Shown: positions 10,635 to 21,783, counted from the first letter of the stretch. The stretch is DNA of 64,000 bases from Littorina saxatilis (GCF_037325665.1 NC_090246.1:16121097-16185096); one strand, 5' to 3'. The notes: generated by a model not told the origin, from the letters alone. Made by a program: numbers and translations.

Positions 10635-10858
10635 CAAACCTGGACCCTATGCATTGAGCAGCTCCAAAGTTCACAACTGGGAACTATTTATAGTGATAGT
10701 TTTTTCATCTATCTTCTGCATCCATTCTTTGCTCTTGACATGTCTTACATTTGTTTTTCAATAAAAGTAAATATTCAGGGTGGTGTGCATTGCCACATTA
10801 CGCATTCGGATGACGTGAGAACGAACCGAGGTTTTATCTGTGTGCACGTGCCGCCTAC

Positions 10859-11381
10859 CTTCCAGCTGTCATCAATGTGCTGCACGACGGTCTCCGCCCT
10901 CACAGACCCAGGCAGCTCTTCCCTGTCACGCAGCAAGAGACGCACGCTGTACCGCTCTTCCACAGCCTCACGCAGCGTCACGCACGCCAGAATGACGTCA
11001 TCCCGAGCCTCGGAGTACACGACGTAAGCGTCTCGGTGAAAGTGGTGACGTCTCGGCAGACGGTACAGTCGGATGGCTTTCCATGCGTAGCAGAGCTGGG
11101 TCCAGGAGCGTACAACGATGAAAGTCACGACGATGGCCAGGAGTTGGAGAAGAAAGGCGGACAGGGCGATTCCAAACATCTGTATCCCCACACAGCGCCG
11201 CCAGTGACTCATCCACTGCGCCATCACGCGCTCTGTGCTGGTGGTCTCCCCTGTCTCCGTGGTGCACGTGTAGTTAGCTTGGCGTCCTTCGCCATCAAGC
11301 GACACGGGGGTGTGCCACAGCCACTGTACCACGTCCAGGTTGAAGCACGCACACTCCAGTGGATTTCCCAAGAGTTTGAGG
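10859..11381 (-). CDS. TLR-A exon 2: LRR C-terminal cap, transmembrane helix, first half of TIR
   Basis: Second coding exon. The acceptor is CTGCTTCAG just before 11381. The first base completes the serine codon of exon 1, then LKLLGNPLECAC opens the LRRCT cap with its cysteines. Exon residues about 67-90 (MFGIALSAFLLQLLAIVVTF and on) form the membrane helix, followed by a basic stretch (LPRRHHFHRD). The TIR domain opens with box 1-like RDAYVVYSE and continues to box 2-like RDREELPGS, the BB-loop region. The exon holds 174 full codons and ends at phase 0 in AAG followed by GTAGGCGG. The open frame reads on into the intron for about 28 codons, which is not part of the product. An upstream TTG codon lies in frame inside the exon, but there is no ATG start, as expected for an internal exon. 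Seven substitutions and one residue gap separate it from TLR-B exon 2. Confidence 0.93.
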
Positions 11382-11863
11382 CTGAAGCAGGAATGTTTTC
11401 AATTATAACCAATCTAACAATTCCATATTCATTCGTATTAGTTTTCGTAATAGAACGTAGTTCTGTTTCGCACGCATAATCAAGATTAAAACAACTTTCG
11501 AAGCAAGCCGAAGCAAGTCTCTGGGCAGAGCACCCTGCACTTCAACAAGCGAGACAGCAGCTCAGTAATGCGATTGCGTTCTCGATCTGTTTCACCGAAA
11601 CAAGACAGCAGCCCCAAACAACAGGGCAGCAAGCAACCGAGACTGACAATGCCACAAACACCCGATAGCGACGGGAAAGAGAACACGTGCGACACGGACA
11701 CGGAGACGACAGGGCCCGACACAGCAACACACATCAGCTTAGGCAGTCTTTTGTGCTGAACCATGACCGTACTGCCCTGTTGACTGGTGATTTTCACGTG
11801 CTACGTGACGGCGATGGTGAAGGACTATGAATTGGCTTTGCGACTTAATTACACTCGGGTTTA

Positions 11864-13104
11864 ATGAATAGCGTCTCGGTATGTTCTCTTAATGTAAGAG
11901 GATTACGTAACAAAAGAAAAAGAAGATCTATATTTGATTTATTAAAAAAAAGAAAATATGATTTGATATGCTTGCAGGAATCATATATTACGGACGACGT
12001 GAAAGATCAGTGGGAGAGAGAATGGGGTGGAAGAGTGTTTCATTCTTCAGTTTCCTGTCAGAGCATGGGACAAATTATTCTCCTAAAAAAAGTTTTGATG
12101 GTGAAGCAGAATTAGTATTTAAAACAGAAAGAATTTTGTGTTTGAAAATTACATTTGAAAATGATTTTCTTTATTTGGTGAATATTTATTTTCCTAATAA
12201 TTCTTTCGAAAAAAGTCAATTATGGGCACAAGTTAATTCGTGTTTTGAAGAATTCGAAGGTGAGAAAATAATTTGTGGGGATTTCAATTGTGTTTTGAAT
12301 AACGAGATAGATATTGTGAGTGGTGAAAAACATAAAACATCTGATGTTATTAATTTTCAAAATGTTTTGCATAGTAACGATCTGAATGATGTTTGGCGCT
12401 TGTTTCACACCGACGAAAAGGAGTTCTCCTGGAGCAGGAAGAGCCCTTTCATAGCCCGTCGACTTGACTATATTCTTCTCTCTGGTGGCTTGTTTGATAA
12501 AACATTATTTTGTGACATGGTCTCAGTACCACATTCAGATCACCGATTAATTGAGTTGAAAATTCAGTTTGTGAACATAGTACGCGGACCTTCTTACTGG
12601 AAATTTAATAATCAGTTATTGCGAGACAAAGGTTTTGTTGATTTAATGAATAATTTGATTGATGCATTTTTGTTGCAAAATAAAGGTTTATGTGATTCCT
12701 TAAAATGGGAATTATTAAAAATTCAAATGCGGGAATTGTGCACAGCCTATGCAGCAGGAAGAAAGCGAAAACAAAATAATTCCCAGCTTTCTCTTCAGAA
12801 GGATTTGGATGAAACGGACACTCTTTTAGCAAATAATCCACAAGATCTGAATCTGTTAATGAAAAGAGAAAAAATTAAAGTAGAGCTTGAGGTCTTTTCA
12901 TTGGAAGAAACCCAGAGTGCCCAAGTTCGCTCTCGCGTCCAGTTCATAGAAGAAGGTGAGAAGAACACAAAGTATTTTTTGAATTTGGAAAAAAGTAAAG
13001 CTAACATGAAAATTATGGATCGTTTACAGACAGACGACGGGAGGGTATTTAATACACAGAAAGAGATTATGAAAGAACAAGTACGATTTTTTAAAGACTC
13101 ATGA
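11864..13104 (+). pseudogene. LINE ORF2 endonuclease domain (broken)
   Basis: Opens MNSVSVCSLNVRGLRNK, the N-terminal signature of LINE APE endonucleases, with LICLQES. It continues in another frame from about 12070 with IICGDFNCVLN (catalytic GDFN) and VSVPHSDHRLIE (catalytic SDH). At least one frameshift lies between about 12050 and 12100, and another at about 13100 separates it from the RT part. It nicks target DNA for target-primed reverse transcription (family knowledge). Confidence 0.88.
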
Positions 13105-13126
13105 AAAAAGTGCGAAATTTAACCAG

Positions 13127-14266
13127 ATGAGCGCACACGAATTTGTACAAGATTTAAATATACCATTTCTCTCCAATGACCAAAAAGGTGAATTGGACTC
13201 GGAGATTACCAGGAAGGAATTAACTATTGCCCTTAAATTATTAAATAACGATTCAGCCCCAGGTCTTGATGGCCTCACTACCTGTTTTTATAAAGTATTT
13301 TGGTTGAAGATAAGGGATGTAGTTCATGCCTCATTAGTAGCATCATTTGTTAATGGCGAATTATCGCCCACTCAAAAACAAGCTGTTCTGACCTTAATTC
13401 ATAAAGGTAAAGATTTACCTAGGGACGATCTCGGCAATTGGAGACCAATATCTATGACAAATACAGATTACAAGATAATTGCAAAATGTTTAGCATTGCG
13501 ACTTTCCTCTGTAATAGGTGATATTATTCATGAAAATCAAGTTGGCTTTATGAAAGGAAGAAAAATAAGTAACATGATTAGACTCATTGATATTATGAAC
13601 ACAATGGATAAACCTGGAGTTTTATTAGCAGTTGACTTTCGACGTGCATTTGATTCCATATCCAAAGATTATATTTTGTTTGCATTTGATAAATTTGGTT
13701 TTGGGGATAACTTTAAAAAATGGGCTTCTGTCCTGATGAACAATAGTCAAAGTTGTATTAATTATACAGGGTGGATATCCGAACCATTTCCTGTGGAAAC
13801 TGGCAATCGTCAAGGATGTCCATTTTCGCCAATGGCTTTTGTTATTGCCCTTGAAATGTTGGCGAACACGATTCAATCTGATGAAGCTATTAAGGGTATC
13901 CATCTGCCTATGTCACCCTTTGAGGTATCACCAATCACGGTCCTAAAACTGCTATTATATGCTGATGACGTCACTCTTTTTTTGCATGATAAAATAGATC
14001 TAGAAAGGGCGTTATACAGTTTGAATATATTCAAACGTTTTTCCAACTTGGAAGTGAATGTCAACAAAACGGAAGCCATGTGGATAGGGTCCAGAAAGTT
14101 GTGTACAGATCAGTATTTTGGTCTTAAATGGAAACGTAAAGTAAAAATTGTTGGAATTATTTTTCCAAACAATATACCCGCATCGTCTTTAGAGGAAAAC
14201 TGGTCAAAGAAAATTCAACGAATACAACAAATAATCGCCAAAAAGAAATTTAAGTATACAAGGTAA
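13127..14266 (+). pseudogene. LINE ORF2 reverse transcriptase domain
   Basis: Contains NDSAPGLDGLTTCFYK, NWRPISMTNTDYKIIAK, VDFRRAFDSI, GNRQGCPFSPMAF and the catalytic LLYADDVTLF. RQGCPxSPxxF without a GVPQGSxLGPLLF block points to the L1/Tx1 side of LINE diversity rather than CR1. In continuity with the endonuclease apart from a frame change near 13100; the ATG at 13127 is not a natural start. The frame closes at 14266. Confidence 0.9.
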
Positions 14267-14339
14267 AATTTGTATTGTTAAAACCTTTCTTATATCTCAA
14301 TTCGTTTATATTTTCCAGTCTCTGGCAGTACTTCATCAT

Positions 14340-15545
14340 GTGTTACACCATATTAATTCCATTTTGTTTAGGTTTATTTGGAAGAAAAAGTATTCAAATA
14401 CGCGCGCATTTGAAAAAGTAAGACGAACAGTTATGTGTAAAGAAAAAGATTATGGTGGTTTGAATATGATAAACGTAGTAGATATGCACAACTCATTTAT
14501 GATTTCCTGGCTTGTTAATTTGCATAACTCCACACAAAAGTATTGGTCTGTTATTCCAAGATATTGTCTGGCATGTCTGGGCATTGGTTTATCGTGCTTT
14601 GACTCAAATGCATCTTCGAAAACGATGAATGGCCTCAATAGTTGCAGATCATTGTTGTGGAAACAAGTGTTATTAACTTGGCTTGACAATAAAAGTGTTT
14701 TCTGTGAAAAGTATATTGAACCAGTACATTTGAAGGACCAATGCATTTGGAACAATATGAATATTCAATTTAAACATAAATGCCTATTTTTTAAAGATTT
14801 TATAAAACATAATATCTCATTTGTAAAGGATGTCATGAATGAAAATGGTATTATTATTTCTTTTGAAGATTTATGTGAAAAAGTGGGTTATACACCATCC
14901 AGACAGTTTGAATATAATGCATTATGCACAGCACTTAAATCCAGACGTACTGACACATTACCATATCAATATTTTACATTGCAGGATTTCATTATTAATG
15001 GTGGAAATATAACAGCAAAGTTTATTAGAGCATGTTTAGTTGATCTTGATGTCCAGATTCCGAGTGCCTGTGATTTTTGGAAACGAAAACATAATGTAGA
15101 TTTGGATAAGAGAAACTGGTTATTGGCTGTTAACAGCACAAAAGAAGAAAGATTACGTCTGCTGCACTGGAAATTATTACATAGAATATATCCAACCAAT
15201 ATTTTATTAAACAAAATGGGATTACGAACATCGAATAAATGTGAATTTTGTAATGAATTAGACACCCTTGAACATTTCTTTTTTAGTTGCCAAGAGGTGA
15301 TGAAGGGTTGAAAAATATGTAAAGATTTTGTTTATAAGAAAATACATGTTGCCATTATTTTGAATGAAGAAAATGTATTTTTGGGTTATTTTAGGGAAAG
15401 TTTGAAAAATGATTATATTTATTTTGTGAATTATTGTATTTTAATCACCAAAATGACCATTGGAAAATTTAAATATGGGAAAAAGTTAGATTTGGGTGTA
15501 TTATTGGAAACTGAGCTGAACATTAGGAATAAATTTATGTTATGA
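14340..15545 (+). pseudogene. LINE ORF2 C-terminal region
   Basis: Post-RT part in two frames (14340-15311 and 15360-15545). Contains YSNTRAFEKVRRTVMCK, LHWKLLHRIYPTNILL, and CEFCNELDTLEHFFFSC, a CxxC...H...C zinc-binding motif of the zf-RVT type. Ends with a basic tail at 15545. Confidence 0.82.
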
Positions 15546-15790
15546 TTATTTTTATTTATTTACTTAAACATATTAGTTTACTGATAAAGTTTGTTGATTT
15601 AAAAAATGTACACATTTGACTGAGAAAAGAAAAGACCTATGAAGAAGGTTTGCTCCAAGCCACACACGAAAAAAAATAAAATAATAAAAAATAAGGCAAA
15701 AAATAATTGTACTAGCAAACCTGCGTGCAACTGAGGTTAAAAAAAAAGAAAAGAAAAAAAAAAGAAAAAAAAATAGATTAAAACAACTTT

Positions 15791-17107
15791 GCGCAACAAA
15801 GACGCTTATGATTCTCAGCCGAGATTGTTACCGGATAGTTATCCGCCTTGTACTATGTCATCTGCTGCACGCCTGCTCTAGATACAGAGCTTTTGTGTGA
15901 CACGTTTCAAGCCGCCTCATGTGCTTTGAGTGCACACTTCAGCAACCTTACGTCTTTTGATGTCGCGAAGCAAGGATGACTCCTTCAGGGTTAAAAGGGT
16001 GAAGAAAATATCGGGATTTCTGCTGCATGCAGAGAAAACAAATTCTAATGAAACACCAAACAAACTCTGCCTCATAAATTCAAGATACGCATCACTCGAC
16101 ACAAAGCAAAAACTAAATCTGTAAAGCTTGATGTGTAGAAGTGACGCTTACACATAACTTCAGCTCTTAAGCCCCTAACACATAATTGTGACATACTTTG
16201 GTCTTGAGCTCAACAAGGGTGTCCATGCTTTTCAATAATATTAATTTTGTTTTTAAACTGGAATACATCATAAATCATAAGTGCACCATATTTATGCATG
16301 GAAAGACAAACGCAAGCTAAATTTACTTTGCCTTTTAAAAAAAGTGTTTCATTTGTGAAATCAAATCAGCAAAAGAATTGCCACCCTGTTCAGAAAGGAG
16401 CCATGGCAGCTATCAGTTTGTGAATGGAAGAATGCTCTTATCGCAACTTTAAAATGTCGGGTGGTGTAGATTTTCTTCTGCAATGGACTGATCGTGTCTT
16501 TAGATCAGTCATGCTCACAGGAAGACACACATACAACCTGAATGCAAGGCAGAAAAGAAGGCAACATTAAACCAATTATAGGATACTAGCTCACAGACAG
16601 ACATACATACACTTACTTGTTTAAAACATGTTCTCATTGCATTATGTATTATTACGTTTCAATACGATCAAAGAGTACTGAATGATATTTTATCAGCTGC
16701 ACAAAAGTAGTAGTGCTTACAAATTTTGCCAGAGAAACAGCATGTAGTGTTCCTTGAATGATGTTTCACTGACTTGCATTTTAATTATACCAGGAATGGA
16801 GTTCCACAATAGGGTGCCAGAATGAGAGAGACTTGACTTGTACAGGTCAATTCTGGGGGTTGGGGTAATTACATTGTATAGTTTTCTTGAATTATTTATC
16901 CTAAACGCATGGCAAATAAGAAGGCATTGTTAAACCAATGATTCCCACAGACATGGACCCATACAACCTGAATGCATGGCGGGAAAGAAGGCTTCATGAA
17001 AACAATTATTCTTTCTCTCAGACAGACACTCATACAACCTAGATGCATTGCGAGAAAGAAGGCATCGTTAAACCATTATTGTTCTCAGAGACAGAAACAC
17101 ATACAAC
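15791..17107 (-). other. TLR-A intron 1, duplicon-conserved part
   Basis: Homologous to 53585-54370 and 57843-58311 in TLR-B. No exon seen. Contains ACACATACAACCTGAATGCA-type repeats near the donor, and an old LINE fragment. Confidence 0.6.
16733..16905 (-). pseudogene. Old CR1-like LINE C-terminal fragment, shared by both TLR introns
   Basis: Minus-strand translation resembles the C-terminal end of CR1-type ORF2 (LYKSSLSHSGTLLWNSIPG). The same piece is at 57923-58105 in TLR-B, so it was inserted before the gene duplication. Confidence 0.65.
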
Positions 17108-19113
17108 CTGAATGCATGGCGGCCGGCCAGACTGTCCAACGCTGATCGTTCTGATGACGTCAGAGTGCTCAGAGAGTTGTGGGAAAGGTCAAGCATCCTC
17201 AGGTCACCATGATTATCCAGATTGACAGGCACTTTCTGGAGTCGATTGTAGGAGAAGTCTAGTTCTTTCAGACGGCGCTGTACACGTAACATGGCAGGAT
17301 CTGTGAAGAAGAGTTCGTTCCGGGACAGGTCCAAAAACTGCAGCTGATCCACGTTTTGAAACAAGCGCCAACCGCGTGACTTCAAGAACTGCGGGTTTAA
17401 TCCCAAGTTTGACAAACTCAATTTTGTCAGACTGTCCAGAAAATCAAACATCTGTTCCGTCATGTTGTAACAATAGTTGCCATCCAAGCTGAGTGTTTCC
17501 AGATTTTCGAGACCATAAAATGTCATGCGACAGTTGGCAAATCCCAGATAGGACAGGTCCAAAGTCTTTAAATGCTTAGCAGAGGGAAAAGTCCAATTCA
17601 CCGGCAAGGGATTCAGGTGTGGGAAGATTGATGACATGTTTAGATATGAAATGTTCATAGGAGTTAGAAACCCCATCGTGTATGTGTTCTCATCGTAACC
17701 ACCATTACGGAAATAGTCTTTGCATCGAAAATCTTGACTGACTAAACACTGAGCTCCTGTGATGGTAAACCTAATCTGATCCTGCAGTGCCAGAGATCGT
17801 AAGGGACCATCTGACATCATCATTCTGAGCAAAGTAGATGAATCTCCAATAATCGCATTCATCGAAACATCTATGTGTTCCACGCATCTGAAGAAAGGGG
17901 TGTTTTGTACTGTCAAGGCGTTTCCTGCTACTCGCTGAATATTGCAGCTCGACATTGTGAAGTTCATAACACATATGTTCCGTAGGTATCTGGCCGAATG
18001 ACTGTCGATGACGTGGTAAAACGGCAAGTAATCGCCATTGCCATGCAATTTGATTTCAGTCACAGTCTGGTGCTGGAGGCCGTACAGAGATTCCAGTATG
18101 TGGTTGGGAGTCTGAAAGTGCGAGCCCATGAACCACAATCTGTCCAACGCAGGAAGTTCACAGAATGCACACGCTTCAATTTGAAGTGAGCAAAACTGAA
18201 AGTTGATGAAAGAGAGTGTCGAGTTTTTAAAGCCCTCGAAGGACGTGTTTAATATACGATTGATTTGACAGTTTTTGCTCAAGTCCAGGGTATGGATAGA
18301 GCGCAGAGCTGCAAAGTCCCGCCCAAAGTGCACCTCCCCAAACGTATCGATGGATAACAAAGTCAGAGAGACAAGGTCACTGAACACGTTGTCAGGATAT
18401 TCACCGTTCGGATCGTCATCGTTGTACTCCAGATGCAGAAGCTGCAGCTGCCCCAGCGAGGCGAAGACCCGGGCCGGGTAGACTGACGACGTCAGCTTCA
18501 GTTTGTTGTCAGACAAGTCCAGGTTGATCAGCCTGTCCAGCCCTGTCATGGCACCAGCCTCCAGTCTCTGCAAGCGGTTGGACCCCAGCCCCAGCCAGTT
18601 GAGGTGAGCGAGACTGGAGAAGGTGTTGTTGTACAAGACCTGCAGGTGGTTGTGGCCTAGATCCAGGTGACGGAGGTGAGTCAGGTTCTCAAAGACGTCC
18701 GTCCCGAGGCTGGACACCTGGTTGTGGTCAAGCAACAGTCGTTGTAGGTGCGGAAGGTTGGCAAATGTCCGGCTGGTCAGTGCGTTCAGGTTGTTATAGC
18801 TCAGGTCCAAAGTCTCCAACTCTTCCAGTCCTTGAAACGCGTGCCGGTCTAGTTCCGGCAGATCGTTGTGACTGAGGTTCAAGTGACGTAAGCAGGAGAG
18901 ACCAGAAAGGGAACCGGAACGCCACTCTAACTGCTGGTTATAACTCAAGTCCAGAAGTATGACGTCAGAGACATCTACGCCGGAGATATCTACGTCCGAG
19001 AGTGACGTAACTTGCGTGTCACTGCAGCCCACCAGGGTTCCGATTTGAGCTCTGCTCCTCGACCCGACAAGAAACCAAACCAACACAAACCCGATTCTAT
19101 TCATCATTTTCAT
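17108..19113 (-). CDS. TLR-A exon 1: signal peptide and leucine-rich repeat ectodomain
   Basis: First coding exon of a Toll-like receptor, an innate immune receptor whose extracellular or luminal LRRs sense ligand and whose cytoplasmic TIR domain recruits adaptors such as MyD88. The ATG at 19113 opens MKMMNRIGFVLVWFLVG, a hydrophobic signal peptide. It is followed by about 20 LRRs of the LxxLxLxxNxL type (for example LRHLDLGHNHLQVL). The exon gives 668 codons plus two bases and ends in CAG followed by GTTGTATG. The terminal AG joins the first C of exon 2 to give serine, producing HAFSLKLLGNPLEC, which runs from the last LRR into the C-terminal cap. I see no internal LRRCT-LRRNT pair, so this is a single-cysteine-cluster TLR. 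Compared with TLR-B, 11 codons are missing just after the signal peptide, including two N-terminal cap cysteines. Open throughout. The family call is very secure; the exact end of the exon is inferred from phase. Confidence 0.93.
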
Positions 19114-19251
19114 TTTGCACGTTGCTTCTTATGAAGTTTTCTCTCCAAACATGTATGGCTATAACACGATGTATTTCAACATTTCTTTTCGCGAGGGAGG
19201 ACTGTGTCATAAATTATGAATGTGATCTGGCTGTCTGAACTGAAGTCGTGG

Positions 19252-19317
19252 CCTTTATACCAAGCAAGGAGGAAGAACGTGCCAGGTAGGAAAGGGACAC
19301 AGAAGAAGGGGAATTCT
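19252..19317 (-). promoter_or_regulatory. Putative TLR-A core promoter: TATA box and kappaB-like site
   Basis: On the minus strand TATAAAGG (19259-19252) lies about 140 bp upstream of the ATG, with a TCAGTTC initiator-like motif roughly 25-30 bp further down. Fifty bases upstream of the TATA box is GGGGAATTCT (19308-19317, as written on the plus strand), one base off the NF-kappaB consensus GGGRNWYYCC. The same spacing is kept in TLR-B. No transcript evidence is available. Confidence 0.45.
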
Positions 19318-19469
19318 CTGCGTGGTTACATCCCAACTTACCACAGCCACCCGGTGACATTGCATTGGGCAGGACAGGAAAAGAGAATGATTTTGTGTTT
19401 AAACAAAATACTAGTGTTTCAACATTTGACGAACGCGTTTCAATAGAAGTCATAACAAAAACAATGTTT

Positions 19470-19500
19470 CAGCCCATGAACGAAGAAGAACACAGACTAC
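19470..19500 (+). mobile_element. SINE 3' tail fragment in TLR-A upstream flank
   Basis: GTTTCAGCCCATGAACGAAG followed by AAGAACAC matches the 3' end of the tRNA-derived SINE family. Confidence 0.5.
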
Positions 19501-19762
19501 AGGGCAGGTACCTGTGAAGACCAGGACCTATAATGTTAGACAGTGAAGTGATGTTACGGTCGTGAAAGTAGACTCACCTTCTAAGGTACTACAGGCTTTT
19601 TCTTTTCTCTGACTTTTTAACGCATAATTATATACTGCTTTGGTGTTTACTTACCAAGCCTTGTTTGAGGACAGGATCTTAAGACAAAGGGTTTTATTCC
19701 ACTGAGGAAAATGGGTTCGAAATGAAGACGTTCAGGTTGAGGGAAACAGTTTGAAAATAATG

Positions 19763-19765
19763 TGT

Positions 19766-19806
<41 letters not shown>
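19763..19806. repeat. (TG)n microsatellite
   Basis: TG run in the TLR-A upstream flank; the homologous place in TLR-B (61872) also carries TG repeats. Confidence 0.95.
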
Positions 19807-19810
<4 letters not shown>

Positions 19811-19996
19811 GGGTGTCTCCAAAAAAAAGTACCCCAAAATAGTGTTTCAGCACGTGACTAGCGCGTTTCAATAAAAATCAGAACAAACACAAAACATGAT
19901 TGCAGATGTATTTTTTTAAGAGAAAATGTAAAATCAAAAAGGAATTTAAAACTCAATCATCATTAAGTGAAGCAGTTCAAAAGAAAAAAAAACAAA

Positions 19997-20597
19997 TGCT
20001 TCTCCTTCTCCTTCTTCTTCTGCTTCTTCTTCTTCTGCTGCTGCGTTTGTGGGCTGAAACTCCCATGTGTATAGCCGTTTTTACTCTGCCATTTAGGCAG
20101 CCATACGCCGCTATGGGAGGAAGCATGCTGGGTATTTTCGTGTTTTTATAACCCACCAAACTCTGACATCGATTACAGGATCTTTTTCCTGCGCACTTGG
20201 TCTTGTGCTTGCGTGTACACACGAAGGGGGATAAGGCACTAGCAGGTATGCACGTAAGTTGACCTGGGAGATCAACAAAATATCCACCTTAACCCACCAG
20301 GCGCGGCCGGGATTCAAACCCACGACCTTCCGCTTTGGAGGCCGGTGTCACGAACTGAAACCTCTGCTGAAAAATCCTTCTCATTGCGGTCAATGCGCAT
20401 GCGCCAATCTTGGACTTTGACCCTTTGACCGAACGAACCATGGGTTAGAGTAAGGGTTTGGGTTAGGGTTAGGTTGTTCACGACCTCATTAATCTTCCCA
20501 TGTTAGCGCATGCGCATTGACCGCAATGAGAAGGATTGTTCAGGCAGAGTTTTTAGTTCGTGACACCGGCGTCTTACCACCATGCCATCGCGCCCGT
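19997..20597 (-). mobile_element. tRNA-derived SINE in TLR-A upstream flank, split by a MITE
   Basis: Reads 5' to 3' on the minus strand from about 20597 (GACGGGCGCGATGGCATGGTGG) to the GAA-rich tail near 19997. The head is interrupted at 20346-20565 by another element. TLR-B has the empty SINE site near 61425 (ACAAAGTGTAATCAAAAC), so insertion followed the gene duplication. Confidence 0.85.
20346..20565. mobile_element. 220-bp MITE with ~60-bp terminal inverted repeats inside a SINE
   Basis: Ends TGTCACGAACTGAAAC and, on the other strand, TGTCACGAACTAAAAAC. The inverted repeats continue through AATCCTTCTCATTGCGGTCA and ATGCGCATGCGC. Flanked by CCGG at 20342-20345 and 20566-20569, restoring the SINE head GGCCGGCGTCTTACC when removed. 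The short core contains GGGTTAGGGTTAGG-like repeats. Family not recognised. Confidence 0.85.
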
Positions 20598-20649
20598 CAA
20601 AGCGCAATCAAAACACACACAACGTTTTTGTTAACCGGAGAGCAAACAA

Positions 20650-20775
20650 AAATATACGAAGCATGCATCCCCTGCAATCGGTGTATGGCTGCCTAAACAG
20701 CGGGGTAAAACCGGTTATACACGTAAAAACAGTGTGAGGTTTAGCCCATGAACGAAGAAGAAGAAGAAAGACTAC
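20650..20775 (+). mobile_element. SINE 3' fragment shared by both duplicons
   Basis: GAAGCATGCATCCCC, GTATGGCTGCCTAAACAGC, GTTATACACGTAAAAAC and a (GAA)n tail match the SINE 3' half. The counterpart at 61490-61592 shows insertion before the TLR duplication. Confidence 0.75.
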
Positions 20776-21031
20776 AGGGCAGGTACCTGTGAAGACCATG
20801 GCCCCTAGTCTTAAAAAGGCTGTAACTCATATACCTGTCTGTAAAACCACGTCCGTTCGTTAAGTCAGCTAAGTGTAATTTATGAAATCCGGATAAGGCA
20901 TTACCAGAGTGTCACCGAGCTGTAAAGTTAGAGGACCCATACACCCAATAAACATGCCAGCACTGGCCCAGTTACCAGAAGGTTATATGGCCAATAAATC
21001 ACTAATGGCCCGGTTCTGTTTTGCCATTACG

Positions 21032-21713
21032 GAGATTTAAGAAACGAAACGTTGGGACGTTTCGTTTTGAAGTTGTGGTAAACGTCATTATTTCGGGGGT
21101 CTCTCGCTGGAAAGGTGAAGGTCAACTGAAACGGAACGTGGAACGTCAAAACGCAGTCACGTTTTCCACCCCCAAAAAACGAACAATATTTCGTCAACTT
21201 TTGTGAGTATTTTTGCACACTAACAGTTTTATTTGTTGGCCATTTTATGCATTGCTAGATTCATCAACCCTTTCACAGTCTTTCAGCGCTGAGAATGTGT
21301 TCATTGGAGGTAGACAACTGTTGTGAACTGAAATATTTTGAAGGGTGCTGATCCTGGTACATTTATCCAACTTCATGGTGAGAAAGCAAATGGCGAAGCA
21401 GAAGTAGGTCATCGCATCGAATTTTTATTCTGGCTTCGTATGTGATCAGGTGCATGAATTGAAAAATGTGAAGCTCTTGTGCGTGCAATGCGAGTATGTC
21501 AATCCTTTATTGACTCGTGGAGTTGAAATTATGCCATGCCCAGTCAGCGGATCATATCCTGCCATGCCCGGCCTTTCATTCCGAAACGAAACGTGAATAC
21601 ATCTAAATCTTGTCTGCGGCCTATGCCGTCTCGTTACACGTTCCGTTTCGCGGGGTGACTCATTCACCAAACGAAACGAGCTGCAAAACGAAACGTGCTG
21701 TTTCTTAAATCTC
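21032..21713. mobile_element. DNA transposon remnant with GAGATTTAAGAAAC terminal inverted repeats
   Basis: GAGATTTAAGAAACGAAACG at 21032 pairs with the complement of TTTCTTAAATCTC at 21701-21713. Further inward, blocks of ACGAAACG/CGTTTCGT are repeated on both sides. No transposase is seen. An ATTA lies just outside both ends, possibly the target duplication. Confidence 0.6.
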
Positions 21714-21783
21714 GCTATTATAATAATAGGCCATTGCCGGATTTTTATTGGCATTTGTCTTTTGTTATGCGTGGTTTTAAAAA

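Larger units (their letters stand above)
11499..15774 (+). mobile_element. L1-like LINE in TLR-A intron 1, near full length, 16-bp target duplication
   Basis: Flanked by AGATTAAAACAACTTT at 11483-11498 and 15775-15790; the paralogous intron of TLR-B has the single empty site near 53577. The order is a ~365-bp GC-richer 5' region, apurinic endonuclease, reverse transcriptase, C-terminal zinc-knuckle domain, A-rich 3' end. It runs opposite to TLR-A. A few frame changes break the ORF, so it is probably dead. The 3' end has two A-rich stretches (about 15668-15705 and 15738-15773) with about 35 bp between them. Confidence 0.92.
9100..20800 (-). repeat. Duplicon A (TLR-A gene block)
   Basis: The whole block is homologous to 33705-61870: the 3' flank (near 9115-9720), three exons, both introns, promoter, and upstream flank containing a CATGAACGAAGAAG SINE tail and the GAGGAAAATGGGTTC segment. 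Boundaries are approximate and read by eye. The upstream flank of this copy is locally rearranged: the GTTTCAATA...TCAGAACA segment occurs both near 19440 and near 19865. Confidence 0.8.

Noticed and set aside
10877-11479. 200-codon plus-strand frame
   Set aside because: Antisense shadow of TLR-A exon 2; the same shadow occurs opposite TLR-B exon 2 at 51627-52127.
20380-20500. Interstitial telomere
   Set aside because: Only a few TTAGGG-like units, enclosed by MITE inverted repeats; treated as part of that element.
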